From assembly GCF_030272615.1 (NCBI RefSeq), contig NC_081413.1, positions 162,688,849-162,752,848 of the forward strand: a DNA stretch of 64,000 bases, read 5' to 3'. Below the pieces are notes generated by a model, which saw only the letters and a program-made list of their open reading frames with translations, made no database searches and was not told where the DNA came from. Both the position numbers and the translations under genes were made by a program. Positions within the stretch are counted from its first letter, which is position 1. Every line of letters starts with the position of its first letter. Shown here piece by piece: positions 47,999 to 60,398 of the stretch. The stretch is from Cryptomeria japonica (lineage: Eukaryota > Streptophyta > Pinopsida > Cupressales > Cupressaceae).

Positions 47999-49048
47999 TG
48001 TTAGGTCCTGGAGACAACTAAGAGTGGGGGGGGTGAATCAGTTGTCTAATAAATTCAAATCAAAAACCATTAAACCAACTTAATGCTTAATACCAGTAAA
48101 CTAGTTAAGTATGTCGGTAGACAGTGTTAATAGTAAATTGCTATACCGATAAATATTAATGCATGAAACATAAACATAAAGTCATCCACAACACATAACA
48201 CCAATATTTGTACATGGAAACCCTGTAAGGGGAAAAACCATGGTGGGAAACCTTATCCACAATTAGATGATACTACTGTAGATAGTAAGTGTACATAAAT
48301 GGGGTCTGCACATGCAGAAAGGCCAACAGCCTAGAGCTCACTGCTCAATCACAAAATGGGAGTCACACTGACTACAGTTGGATGGTTAAATCCAATAAGA
48401 ATGTACTACACAAAATAGCATCTTCATATGCTGGATTCAATACCGGTGTAATGTTGATATGCTTTTACAAAAACCTAGCTTCACCTTCAAATGATGTCTT
48501 CGTGTATACCTCAGCTTAATCTCACATATACCTTCTCACAATCCTTTTATCGCACTCCACATTCGATCTTACAAATAAGATCTTACATTTATACCATAAC
48601 CTAAGACCAATTTTAGTAGGTCATCTTTACAAGATATAACAATAAAAGAATTTTAGAAATGATATAATATCCGATGCAATAACTGATTGAACATGTCAGC
48701 TTAATGAATTTACAACAATAATAAAACATCTCCATAGTGTTCCATGTTGATCTGGAAAAGATAAACCTGCCGGTGTAACCCTAGGTAACCCTGGACCTAT
48801 TTGTCGGTATTTGTAAATATGTAAATATGAATATACCAATGATTAATACTTCAAAACAAAGTGTCCACATAATGTCTTTGACATTACCAAGTGTCTTCCA
48901 TATCATTCCAAGTGCTGGTGATAATTATATCCTGTCGGTGAACCATACAATAGTCACTTGCTTGCCCGTGAATGTTGCTGGATCGCCAAAGTGCTAGTGT
49001 TTTAGTAGGTGTTGATATCAATGACAAAACCATACTAAAATACCAACA
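47999..49048 (-). mobile_element. 3' LTR of element I
   Basis: On the plus strand TGTTAGGTCC to AAATACCAACA, 1050 bp. It has the eight-G GTGAATCAG box near 48026 and GGAAACCCTGTAAGGGGAAAAACCATGG near 48218. The minus-strand polypurine tract CCAAAGGGGCAGAT (49049-49062) abuts it. Confidence 0.9.
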
Positions 49049-49062
49049 ATCTGCCCCTTTGG

Positions 49063-49440
49063 CATTAATGGCAACACAAGATGGAAAAACCATCAAAGTG
49101 CCGAAACAGAAATGCTAAATACCAAAAATCAACAATCTCTCCTAAACAACAATTCTCCCCCTAGGAGCAACATGTGTTATCAAAAGGTTTTCAATACCAA
49201 TCTCTCTTTAAAAACTAATGTGTTTTTCCATTTATATCTCTCCCCCTTTGACATCAAATGCCAAAGTTACAAAAATAAAGTTTCATATACAAAATACCAA
49301 TCAATTCAACATACCAACTACTCCCCCTGAGAAGTAGCTTCCTCATCAAAGACCGGAGTAAAAGATTTGTCTTTTAATTCTACCAGTTCATGACAATCAT
49401 CAACTGTCTAAGTCTCTACCAGTGGTGGTATGACTCCAAG
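49063..49440 (-). other. Spacer between pol and 3' LTR of element I
   Basis: About 380 bp without a gene, containing two further TCCCCCT tracts (49150-49170, 49240-49250), purine tracts on the coding strand. Confidence 0.5.
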
Positions 49441-50940
49441 CTAATCTCTGAGATATTCAAAAGTCTCCTTAGGCAAAGGTTTTTTGAAAATATCTACAAG
49501 TTGTTCTTTAGTGTTCACATAAACCAGTTTTATCTCTTTTTCTTCAACTTTTTCCCTTAGAAAATTTAGTTTGATAGAAACATGTTTTGTTTTAGAATGT
49601 AATACTAGATTCTTAGATATATCAATTGCTGTAGTGTTATCACAATATATAGTAATAGGTTCCTTGCATTTTACCTTTATGTCTTTCAACATTTTCTTAA
49701 GCCATAGTACTTGTGTACAGTTAGTTGCTACTATAACATATTCTGATTCTGCTATTGATAAAGATCTACAACTCTATTTCTTACTCAACCAAGAAACTAA
49801 TATCTTTCCAAGAAAGAATGCTCCGCTGGTGGTGCTTTTCCTATCATCCACATCTCTTGCCCAATTTGCATCTGTGTATGCACATAGATCAAAATTTTCA
49901 TCTCTAGGATACCATAATCCAAGATTTGCAGTGCCTTGTAAGTACCAAAAAATCCTTTTTACTGCTGATTCATGATTTTCCTTAGCATTACTTTGAAATC
50001 TTGAAATAATACGTATTGCATTCATAATATCAGGCCTAGTTTGTGTCAAATATAGTAAACCTCCTATCATAGATTTGTATCTAGTTGGACTAATAGGTGT
50101 AGATTCATCCCTTTGAGATAATTTGTCATTTGTAGTCATAGGTGTGGTTACCGGTTTAGAGTTCTCCATCCCAAATTTCTTTAGTAATTCTTTCGAGTAC
50201 TTGGATTGACTCAAAAATATACCTTTATCAGTCTGTGAAATCTGCAATCCTAAAAAGAATTTTATTTCTCCAATCATAGACATTTCAAATTCTTGCTGCA
50301 TTTTAATAGAAAATTCCTTACATAATCCATCTTCTCCTCCAAAGATTATATCATCAATGAATACTTCTATAATCAAGATGTCATCATTAGTTATTTTGTA
50401 ATATAAATTATTGTCTACATTTCCTTTAGTAAAACCAATCTTTAAAAGATACTTATCCAACCTTGCATACCAAGCTCTTGGGGCTTGTTTTAATCCATAC
50501 AGAGCTTTTCTTAACCTGCAAACCATATCATTGTCATCTGTCAAAGAAAATCCATCAGGTTGTTCAATATAGACTTCCTCTTCAAGATCTCCATTCAAGA
50601 ATGCACATTTAATATCCATTTGATAAACTTTGTAGTCCTTGTGAGCTGCAAAGGCCAAGAATAATCTGACTGCCTAAATTCTAGCTACCGGTGCAAAGGT
50701 TTCATTGTACTCAACTCCTTCTTTATGAGAATATCCCTTACACACTAATATTGCTTTATTTTTGACAACCTTACCATCTTCATTAAGTTTGTTTCTAAAT
50801 ACCCATTTGGTTCCAATTACATTTTTATCTTTAGGTTGGGGAACTAATGTCGAAGTATTATTTTTCTCAATTTGTCCTAATTCTTCTTCCATAGCTTTAA
50901 TCCAAAATTTATCTTCACATGCCTCATTGATAGTAGATGG
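49441..50940 (-). pseudogene. Copia RT and RNase H of element I
   Basis: The RT start region holds [19 protein letters not shown] (about 50785-50845) and [11 protein letters not shown]. The long open piece 49774-50658 has VYQMDIKCAFLNGDLEEEVY, ALYGLKQAPRAWY and the catalytic VFIDDIIFGG (about 50325-50360), then RNase H YTDANWARDVDDRKSTTSG. After one stop, CDNTTAIDISKN and the LVDIFKKPLP end (about 49455-49490) finish RNase H. Only about three stops break a run of some 500 codons, so this is among the better preserved pol genes here. The DDIIFG form resembles SIRE-type copia elements. Confidence 0.9.
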
Positions 50941-51107
50941 TTAAATTTGAGAAATAAGACATACCTCTTCATTTGCCAATCTTCCTCTTGTCATAACTCC
51001 TTTAAATTTGCTTCCAATTATCTAATCTTTAGAGTGATTCAACTTTACATACTGGGGTGTCTTAGTTTGTTGTTGTTCTTCAATTACTGTGGATTCCTCT
51101 GATGGTA

Positions 51108-51827
51108 TCAGGGAACTGGATCTTCATTTTGTACTAGTGGATTTAGTGTAGGTTCATTTGTCACAATTTCTGTTGTCATTTCAGAGTCTATATACCTTGA
51201 AGTTCCTCTGAATTGTTCATCAATCTTTACATTTGTACTCTCAACAATTTTCTGCAATCTCTTTTTAAAACATCTATATGCCTTGCTCTTAGATGAATAA
51301 CCAAGAAATATTCCTTCATCACTTCTAGGATCAAATTTGCCAATATACTCATCTCTTCTAATATAACATTTACTTCCAAAAATTCTGAAATACTTAAGAG
51401 TAGGAGTATTACCAAACCATAGTTCATGAGGGGTCTTATCGGCTTCAGCTTTGATGTGAACTTTGTTGAATGTATAGATGGTTGTGCTAACTGCTTCTCT
51501 CCAATACACATGTGGTAAATTTTCTTTAGATAACATACTTCTTGCTACATCCAAGATAGTTCTATTTTTTCTTTCAACAACTCCATTCTGTTGTGGTGTC
51601 CAAGGTGCTGATAGTCGTCTTCTAATTCCATTCACTTCACAGAATGTATTAAAGTCCTTAGATGTGAATTCTCCTCCTTGATCTCATCTTAAACATTTGA
51701 TTTTCTTACCGGTTTCATTTTCAACCATTGCTTTGAACAATTTGAACTTTCCAAGTGCTTCTGATTTTTCTCTGAGAAAAGTAATGAAACACATTCTAGA
51801 ATAATCATCAATAATTAGCATGAAATA
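51108..51827 (-). pseudogene. Copia integrase of element I, truncated by element J
   Basis: From the J junction: YFMLIIDDYSRM (first catalytic D, about 51790-51827), FITFLREKSEALGKFKLFK, a DQGGEFTSKDF segment (second D) after one stop, then PWTPQQNGVVERKNRTILD (catalytic E, about 51540-51610). GKFDPRSDEGIFLGYSSKSKAY (about 51275-51345) is the C-terminal block. The N-terminal zinc-binding part is absent, lost with the J insertion and deletion. Confidence 0.88.
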
Positions 51828-53420
51828 TGATAACTAAATGATGAACCACTAGTACCAAACCGGTACTAAGAGGGGGGGTGAATCAATAAAAACATAAATA
51901 CAGTCCAAAACCGGTTTGATAGCAAATACTCCTAATGACTGACAAATAGGGATACCGGTAAAACAGAGTGCAACTGGTAACATCTAGTACAACTCAATCA
52001 GTCATGAACCGGTCACTCAATAAGCTTTCCTCTTAGCTCAATAATATAGTATCATTATATTCTCATGCATAAACAAGTAAACTTAACCATCAGATCTTCA
52101 CAATAGTGAGTTCAATATGTTTTATAGACAAGCATAAAACATAGAACCTTCATGTGCTTAACAGGTAAGACAAAGCATCACAAGACAAAAGCATTTCACA
52201 TGACACACATATTTTTCACGTGGAAACCCAACTGGGAAAAACCATGGTGGGGATGAATACCCACAAGCTGCTTTTTGAACTCTTTAGAAGTCTGCTCTGT
52301 TAGGAGCCTTGTCCAGTTAAGGACATTACAATTGGTTCTGGTAGGAACCGATCCTATTAGGGATCACTTGGTTGAGGGATACCCAGTTAAGGGTTAAACC
52401 TGATAGGGTCACCTTGTTAGAAGATTTCAAGAACTCAATAGCTAAAAGGATCTCCTAAGCTCTCTAGCTTCTCAGAACTCATTATCCTTGAGTTACCTGG
52501 TTAAGGGATTTGAATCAAGCCAGTTAAGACCACCCGATTTAAGGGATTTTGAATCAAGCTAGTTAAGGTTACCTTGTTAGGGGATTTTACAACTATTGAA
52601 GTGGTTAGGGATCAACAGGTATTACAATGATCTATTAACAGCAATCAATGCTAATGCAGATCCATTTAGGCTCCTCTTTTCCTTCTGCACATTCACTTTG
52701 CAAGTATCTCTTCTCTCCTTTGGTCTGGCAATAATTACATATCACTTCCCTTGGATACACACTCACAACTTTTGCCAACAACCTCAAAAAGAAACACAAC
52801 ATTGACCTTATAGGAAACATACAGGTCGATAGCAAAAACCCTAAACCCTAATCCTATTAGGTTAAGCAATTCAAATGGTTTGATCCTGACCGTTGAATCA
52901 TACTACATTAAATGCAACAGTCTTGAATTGATCTCAAGACATTCTCCATCATCCATTATCCACCGATTTCATGGTGGCTGATAACCCATCACACGTTATC
53001 ACCATTTGATAGACTTCGCTCATTCCCGAGGTAGATAGGAATAGTCTTCTTCATGCAAGATCCTTCACGCGCACAGAGCTTACGTGGCAACATGATCTGT
53101 CCTCCATCATACTGGTAACTCATCACACGAAGATCACCGATTGATTCACTTGAGGTGCTCCAACTAGAAACCCTGAAGTGGAAGCTACCTAAAAACTGGT
53201 AGTCATACAATGCTTCCATGTGCCGGTTCCCATAACTACATGCCGGTTCATCTTGAACAAATATGCCACTTCACTTTGGCATATAAATCAGTTCATACAA
53301 ATGCCGATTCTTCTCTCTCTTCACTTATCACATGTGCCGGTTCACACTATGTCTCATATTGACATCAATGACAACATACAATAACATTATGTCTTCATGG
53401 CGGTTCACATAATGCCAACA
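51828..53420 (-). mobile_element. 3' LTR of element J
   Basis: On the plus strand TGATAACTAAATG to AATGCCAACA, 1593 bp. Contains the AGAGGGGGGGTGAATCAA box near 51872, GGAAACCCAACTGGGAAAAACCATGG near 52222, and many GGTTAAGGGA/CCAGTTAAGG segments (about 52310-52590). The minus-strand polypurine tract CCAAAGGGGGAGAT (53421-53434) abuts it. Confidence 0.9.
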
Positions 53421-53434
53421 ATCTCCCCCTTTGG

Positions 53435-53756
53435 CATTGATGGAAATATACAAAAGATATCTTGTCTGCTTCACATCTTCTCCCCATTTTCTGCAGATAT
53501 CTTTTCACTTCACTCCTTCTCCCCCTTTGACAACAATGTCAAAGTGGAGGTACAATCATCTTTGTTTCATCATGTTGCTCCCCCTGAGGAGTAGCATCCT
53601 TCAACACACCAATCAACCAAAAATTTGTCTTTCCAGTACTTGATTGATGTGGAACAATCACTTTTAGTTCACCTCTTGAAGGGGCAATACCCCTAATTCA
53701 CCTCTCAAATGCACAAATGTTGTCTTTGGGAGACGCTTGGTGAATATGTCTGCTAG
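53435..53756 (-). other. Spacer between pol and 3' LTR of element J
   Basis: About 320 bp without a gene, with TCCCCCT tracts near 53518 and 53578 (purine tracts on the coding strand). Confidence 0.5.
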
Positions 53757-55160
53757 CTACTCCTTACTAGACACATGCTCTAGTGAAATCTCTTTATTCT
53801 GAACCTTTTCCCTCAAGAAATGATACTTAAGTTCAAAATTCTTGGTTCTAGAGTGTAGAACCAGATTCTTTGACATATTGATAGCACTTGTGTTATCACA
53901 GAATATACTTACCGGTTCAGATACAAGGATCTTGAAGCCTTCCAGTACATGCTTCATCCAGATTGTCTGAGTCCAGTTTATGAAAGCTACAATATACTCT
54001 ACTTCTGCTATAGATTGAGAGATACAATTCTACTTTTTACTCATCCATGAGACCAGTCTACCACTGAGAAAGAATGTACCGCCAGTTGTGCTCTTCCGGT
54101 CATCCACATTGTCTGCCCAATCAGCATCTATGAACACTTTCAAATTGAAATTATTGTTGTATGGGTACCACAATCCATAGTCAACTATTCCCTTCAGATA
54201 CCTAAAAATCTTCTTGACTACAATCAAGTGAGATTCTCTTGGACTCTTCTGGAACCTTGTAGTAATGCCAACTACATGTGCAATATTCAGTCTGCTATGC
54301 ACTACATAATGCAACTTACCAATCATTGATCGGTATTCCTTCTCATCAACCAGTGTGGAATCATCCTTTTTTGTCAATTTGCAACTGATCACCATCGGTG
54401 TACCAACCGGTTTGCTATCTTCCATGCCAAAAGTCTTCAACACCTCTTTGACATATTTGGACTGAGTGATGAAGATTCCATCTTCCATCTACTAGATTTG
54501 TAGTCCAATGAAGAACTTAATCTCCCCTATGAGTGGCATCTCAAACTCTTTCTTCATCTCATCAGCAAACTCATGACTCATCTTGTCATCTCCACCAAAG
54601 ATGATGTCATCAACAAAAACTTCATAGATCAGGATCTGATCTCCTTCAAACTTCAAGTAGATATTGCTATCTTCACTTGTTCTCTCAAATCCAATCTTCA
54701 CAAGATGGGAATGTAGGTGCTCATACCATGCCCTAGGTGCTTTCTTTAGACCATATAATTCTTTATGTAGCCTACATACCATGTCATTGTCTTCAGATAG
54801 GGAAAACCCATCTGGTTGCTCAATATACACCTCCTCTTCAAGTACACCATTTAGGAATGTAGATTTTACATCCATTTGATATACCTTGAACCTCTTAAAA
54901 GCTACAAATGCAAGAAGCATACGAACTCCTTCCAATCTGGCTACAGGTGCAAAGGTTTCCCCATAGTCTTCTCCTTCTTCTTGAGCATATCCTTTGCATA
55001 CCAATCTGGCTTTATTCCTAATCACTGTACCATCCTCATTCAGCTTATTTCTGAACACCCATTTGGTGCCAATGACATTTTTATGCTTTGGTCTAGGTAC
55101 CAAGGACCATGTACCATTTTTCTCTATTTGGTCAAGTTCTTCTTCCATTGCCTTGATCTA
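53757..55160 (-). pseudogene. Copia RT and RNase H of element J
   Basis: The piece 54492-55148 opens with [20 protein letters not shown], then [72 protein letters not shown] and the catalytic [11 protein letters not shown] (about 54595-54630). Two adjacent stops at 54489-54494 precede ITQSKYVKEVLKTFGMED and RNase H FIDADWADNVDDRKSTTGG. IFCDNTSAINMSKN (about 53870-53910) completes it. The gene is close kin to that of element I but distinct in sequence. Confidence 0.9.
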
Positions 55161-55424
55161 GTCTTCATCTTTATGAGCCTCTTTGAATGACTTAGGCTCA
55201 AATTCAGAGATCATACATGAGTTTTCTCTAATCTTTCTTCTAGTAAGGATTCCTGCATCCTTATCACCTATGATCTTCTTGGGATGATGATTCAACTTGA
55301 CATACCAAGGAATGGTCTTAACTGGTTCTTCTTGCTTTTCTTCTTCATCCTCATCTTCATCAGTATCAGCATTCATCGATTCAGGAACACTGTTATTGGT
55401 ACTCGGCTGATTGACAACTAGTTC
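55161..55424 (-). pseudogene. Acidic linker between integrase and RT of element J
   Basis: The frame 55158-55376 is rich in Asp, Glu and Lys (MNADTDEDEDEEEKQEEPVK), followed by the PWYVKLNHHPKKIIGD segment usual just before copia RT. A stop separates it from RT and another from integrase. Confidence 0.7.
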
Positions 55425-57690
55425 CTAGAAGGTTGCAACCGGTTCATTTACAGCTTGCTCACTGCTGGTTTCCTCAATCTTCTCAGAGGATTCATCAACT
55501 CTTACATTGATGCTTTCCATAATTCTCTGAGTTCTATTGTTGTAGCACTTGAAAGCTTTACTCTTGGTGGAATATCCTAGAAATATTCCCTCATCACATT
55601 TAGCTTCAAATTTGCCCTGATGTTCACTCCTCTTAATGTAACATTTGCTACCAAATACCTTAAAGTAGTTAACCATAGGCGTCTTACCGGTCGAATACTC
55701 ATAAGGAGTTGTCTTTACCATTTTTGATGAGTACCCGATTCATAGTGTAGACTGCAATGCTCACCGCTTCTCTCCAAAAGGTGTGAGAAACCTTTCCTTG
55801 AATCAACATAGTTCTAGCTGCTTCAACCACTATCCGATTATTCCTCTCTGCTAGGCCATTCTGTTGTGGAGTCTGGGGGGCAGACAACTGTCTCTTGATG
55901 CCAAATACTTCACAATACTTGTTGAATTCACCAGAGGTGAATTCCACTCCTTGATCAGTTCTGAGACACTTGATTCTTTTGCCGCTTTCCTTCTCCACTA
56001 ATGCTCTGAATGCTTTGAATTTCACAAAGGCTTCAGACTTGTTTTTCAAGAATGTGACCCACATCATTCTTGAGCAGTCATCAGTGAGAATCATGAAGTA
56101 CCTATCACCCTGCACACTTCTAGTTTTCATAGGACCACATAAATCAGTATGCACAAGATCAAGCAAGTTGTCAGTAGTGAAAGATTTACCTTTAAAGGTT
56201 GAGGAAGACATTTTCCCCAATTGACACTCTTTGCATAAGGTATTGTCCAGTTTTCTCAACACCGGTAACCCTCTTGTAGCGTAGAAATTAGGAATCATCA
56301 CAAGATAAGTAGATCAATCAAAACACTAAACATGATAACTCAATCGAAAGAACTCTCATTGAAATGAACCTAATTCCAAAGCACATTCAATAGAGGTATG
56401 AAAACAAAGCATTCAAAGATGAAAAATTATGCAAACCAAATGCAGAATTGAATGCTCCTTCCATGCGGCTCCATTGTTGTTCTTTCCTCTTCAATGGGTT
56501 TGTGGATCTCACCTACAAGTGCACACACAATTGAAAGCAAGATTGATGAAAAGCTCAAGAGTACTAGAAGCGTAAGTTCAATAGTCTGATAGGAATTCAG
56601 ATTCAAGGGTCAAGGGATTTGATTGAAGAAATTCATCCAATTTATAGATAAATTGGAGAGATGACAAGATTAGCATTAAATTGACATAATAGGCAATTGA
56701 TTTCAAAATGGGAAAATTGAGTGGAAAGAAGAAGGTTATGACACCTTCTATGTCATAAATTATGACATATTGCCAATGCAAAGCTTAGAGGACTAGAACC
56801 CTATGACATCTTGCTATGCCAAGAGTATGACGCATGAAGCACAAAAATAGGGAGCACTAAAGACAAGTTAATTAGGTGGAATTAAATTTGACAAATTAGA
56901 AAATAGGTGGAAATTAGGAATTAGGAAATAATGAAAATAGGAATTAGGTAAATTAATTAATAATTTGTCATTTATTAATTAATTCACAAAGAGGAATATT
57001 TAGCCAATTAAATAAACATTTAATTGTAATGAGAAGACTTAGGATAAATAAGTAATTTATTAATCCTAAAGGAAGAAAATGATAAGCAAGGTTAAATGAT
57101 TAAATCACAAAACCTTGGAAGATGAATTAGAAATACAAGGATGACAATTAGGTCTTGACAAAGGATCGTTGATATTGATTCGATCATGATTTTGAATTGA
57201 TAAATGATTTGATTGATAAATGATTTGATTGAGATTGGTTGACAAAAATCAATGACAAATTGACCAAATTGACATGATTGAAAAGGACAAGGATCGATGA
57301 CGAATTGATCACAATATGACAAGATTGACAAAAGGACAAAGATCGACCAAAATCATGATTAAAGATTGTTATCGACAAGACCTAATTCAAAAGCGAGACA
57401 AATGAAGAATATAGAAGAATGACTCGATGCTCGCAAATGATAAAGATCAAGTGCGTGACATAGGAGAAATGTTAATGCGACGCAAAAACCTAAAATGAGG
57501 CAATGCGCAAATGTTAAAGTATGATCCCGCAAGCGTTGACCATTTTTAGGTGTCTACACCTTTAACTGCCTTGATCTTACTAGCCTTTACAATGTTATCA
57601 AATTTTACATGGCAGAGTCTTCTATGCCATATCTAGTTATCATCAAGCTTAGCCATAAGACATTTACTTATATTTGCATTCAGATGAAAT
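55425..57690 (-). pseudogene. Copia integrase of element J, split by a gypsy solo LTR
   Basis: The pre-integrase piece 57690-57559 (IWHRRLCHVKFDNIV, KASKIKAVKG) is separated by the solo LTR from LPVLRKLDNTLCKECQLGK (about 56215-56270), forming the H-H-C-C zinc region. The core follows: HTDLCGPMK (first D), FMILTDDCSRMMWVTFLKNK, CLRTDQGVEFTSGEF (second D, about 55930-55970) and TPQQNGLAERNNR (catalytic E, about 55835-55875). GKFEAKCDEGIFLGYSTKSKAF is the C-terminal block. The long open piece 55699-56301 borrows its first codons from the solo LTR. Confidence 0.9.
56275..57558 (-). mobile_element. Solo gypsy LTR in integrase of element J
   Basis: On the plus strand TGTAGCGTAGAAATTAGG to AGGTGTCTACA, 1284 bp, with both TG and CA ends kept. 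Flanks are CCTCT (56270-56274) and CCTTT (57559-57563), a 5-bp duplication with one change. It is clearly the same family as 42067-43548; the last 140 bases (ACTCGATGCTCGCAAATGATAAAG onward) are nearly identical. Confidence 0.9.
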
Positions 57691-59042
57691 AAGTTGCCTT
57701 TAGTCTTCATGCCGGTGGCCACCAATTTACCATCTTTTCCCTTGATTCTGCAAGCTCCATTCTTGAATTTCAGAGTGAGGCCACTGTCATTTAGCTAGGA
57801 AACACTTAGAAGGTTGTGTCTGAGACCATCAACCCCGTACACATTGTCATCACTACTCTTTCCATTCAAAGAGATGGACCCTCTACCTTTGACCATGCAT
57901 GGTGCATCATTGCCAAAGCGAACCACACCACCATCATACTCCTCTAAGGATAGAAACTTGCTCTGGTCACCAGTCATATGGTGAGAATAGCCATTGTCAA
58001 TGATCCACTCATTGGAATTATCAAACTGGGAGACAAGAGCCTTCTTGTCTACCACATCTTCCTTTATAGCAACAAGCACAATGTCTTCATTCTCTTCATC
58101 TTCTGATTCCTCATCTAATACACCTTCATCAACTGCCACAAAACAGTTTCTCTGGTTTCCTCCTTTGAATTTCTTGAACCTTTTCGGTTTATCCTTGTTG
58201 TCACTACTGGGATAGTTCATAGCAATATATCCTATCTGGTTACAGGAGAAACATTTCAAAGGGAGCTTACCTTTGTATTTACCAATTCCTTTTGGAAATC
58301 TTCTTGCAAGAAGAGTGTCAAATTCCATCAGAAACTCTTCATCCTTCATTTCTCTATTCTGATTAGGTTCTCCACTAGTGCTAGCCTCTTTTCCTTTTCT
58401 AGATAGTATAGCAAAGGCTTTAAAAGCTGATTCTGTCTTTTGAACACTACCATCAAAACTATTTAGTTCATAGGCTGTCAACTTGGCTATGATGGAATCC
58501 AAGGACACCTTAGACTTGTCTATTGATTTCAGCTCCTGAATAGCAGTGACCCTTATTGCATAGACCGGCAATAGGGATCTCAGGATTTTACTTACCACAG
58601 TGGAATCCTCTATTTTGCCACCCGCACTCTTTATTTCTCCAACAACTGTTTTGATTCTTATTCCATACTAATGAATGGTCTCTCCTTCAACCATCCGCAT
58701 GTCTTCAAAATTCCCTCTCAGGCTTTCTTCATTAGCCTATTTTACATGCTCATCACCACCATAGATATTTTCAAGAGAATCCCATACCTCTTTGGGATTT
58801 TCCTTGTCCTAAACATCAATAAACTCAATGTCAGATAGACTACTGATGAGGGCTTCCATGACTTGCCCATTTTCTTTTATCTCTCTCTTTTGGTCATCGG
58901 TGAGAGTACCGGTAGGAACAACATATATATTTTCAACATAACTCCAGTGTTGAACACCCATGCTTTTGATGAATATCTTCATCTTGTCTTTCCGTATACC
59001 AAAATTTTCCCTATTAAACTTTGGACCTTCCCTCTTCATCAT
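57691..59042 (-). pseudogene. Copia gag and protease of element J
   Basis: N-terminus near 59042: MMKREGPKFNRENF, ENPKEVWDSLENIYGG and the UBN2-like ILRSLLPVYAIRVTAIQEL. The zinc knuckle CFSCNQIGYIAMNYP (about 58205-58250) has lost His and the last Cys. The acidic EDEENEDIVLVAI linker precedes WIIDNGYSHHMTG (about 57965-58010), the protease site with Asn-Gly-Tyr where Ser-Gly-Cys is usual. GLRHNLLSVS (about 57797-57825) leads to the pre-integrase region. The piece 57795-58598 is open for 267 codons. Confidence 0.88.
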
Positions 59043-59092
59043 TTGACTAGGATCTTTTCCTCAAGCGGTTAAGCTTACAACATAGAGGACTT

Positions 59093-59111
59093 GGAGTGCT
59101 CTGATACCAAT
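59093..59111 (-). other. Primer binding site of element J
   Basis: The minus strand reads ATTGGTATCAGAGCACTCC directly after the LTR, a perfect TGGTATCAGAGC initiator-Met tRNA complement. Confidence 0.9.
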
Positions 59112-60398
59112 TGATAACTCAATGGTGAACCACTATTTCCAAAATGGTACTAAGAGGAGAGGGTGAATCAGTACAAACATAAATATAGTCCAAAACTAGT
59201 TTGACAACAAATACTCCTAATAACTGACAAACAGGGATATCGGTAAAACAAAGTGCAACTAGTAACATCCAGTACAACTCAATCAGTCATGAACCGGTCA
59301 CTCAATAAGCTTTCCTCTTAGCTCAATACTATAGTATCATTATATTCTCATGCATAAACAAGTAAACTTAACCATCAGATGTTCACAATAGTGAGTTCAA
59401 TATTTTTTATAGACAGGCATAAAACATAGAACCTTCATGTGCTTAATAGGTAAGACAAAGCATCACAAGACAAAAGCATTTCACATGACACAAATATTTT
59501 TCATGTGGAAACCCAACTGGGAAAAACCACGGTGGGGATGAATACCCACAAGTTTCTTTTTGAACTCTTTAGAAGTCCACTCTATTAGGAGCCTTGTCCG
59601 GTTAAGGACATTACAATAGGTTCTGGTAGGAACTGATCCTGTTAGGGATCACTCGGTTGAGGGATACCCGGTTAAGGGTTAAACTCGGTAGGGTCACCTT
59701 GTTAGAGGATTTCAAGAACTCAATAGTTGAAAGGATCTCTTAAGCTCTCTAGCTTCTCATAACTCATTAGCCTCGAGTTACCTGGTTAAGGGATTTGAAT
59801 CAAGCCAGTTAAGACCACCCAATTTAAGGGATTTTGAATCAAGCTAGTTAAGGCTACCCTGTTAGGGGATTTTACAACTATTGAAGTGGTTAGAGATCAA
59901 CAAGTATTACAATGATCTATTAACAACACTCAATGCTAATGTAGATCCGTTTAGGCTCCTCTTTTCCTTTTGCACATTCACTTTGTAGATATCTCTTCTC
60001 TCCTTTGGTCTGGCAAGAATTCTCTATCACTTCCCTTGGATACACACTCACAACTTTTGCCAACAACCTCAGAAAGAAACACAACATTGACCTTATAGGA
60101 AACATACAGGTCGGTAGCAAAAACCCTAAACCCTAAACCTATTAGGTTAAGAAATTCAAACGGTTCGATCCTGACCATTGAATCATACTGCATTAAATGC
60201 AATAATCTTGAATCAATCTCAAGGCATTCTCCATCATCCATTATCCACCGATTTCATGGCAACTGATAACCCATTACATGTTATCACTGTTTGACAGACT
60301 TCGCTCATTCCTGAGGTAGATAGGAATAGTCTTCTTCATGCAAGATCCTTCATGTGCATAGAGCTTACGTGGCAACACGATTTGTCCTCCATCATACA
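59112..60398 (-). mobile_element. 5' LTR of element J, outer end deleted
   Basis: On the plus strand it starts TGATAACTCAATGG and tracks the 3' LTR closely until CTCCATCATAC (about 60398), where it changes abruptly to gag of element I. The 3' LTR continues for about 300 bp more at that point. Confidence 0.88.

Larger units (their letters stand above)
51828..60398 (-). mobile_element. Element J: Ty1/copia retrotransposon in integrase of element I
   Basis: The 3' LTR is 51828-53420 and the 5' LTR remnant 59112-60398. On the minus strand the order is PBS, gag, zinc knuckle, protease, integrase, RT, RNase H. The 5' LTR lacks roughly its first 300 bp and joins directly to gag of element I, so a deletion removed the J end and part of I. 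A gypsy solo LTR sits in its integrase at 56275-57558. Confidence 0.88.

Noticed and set aside
48289-48519. Open frame repeated at 61284-61514 with nearly the same product
   Set aside because: Both lie at the same place inside the two LTRs of element I; the likeness is LTR identity, not a gene pair.
52635-52835. Open frame repeated at 59920-60120
   Set aside because: Both are in the LTRs of element J at equivalent positions.
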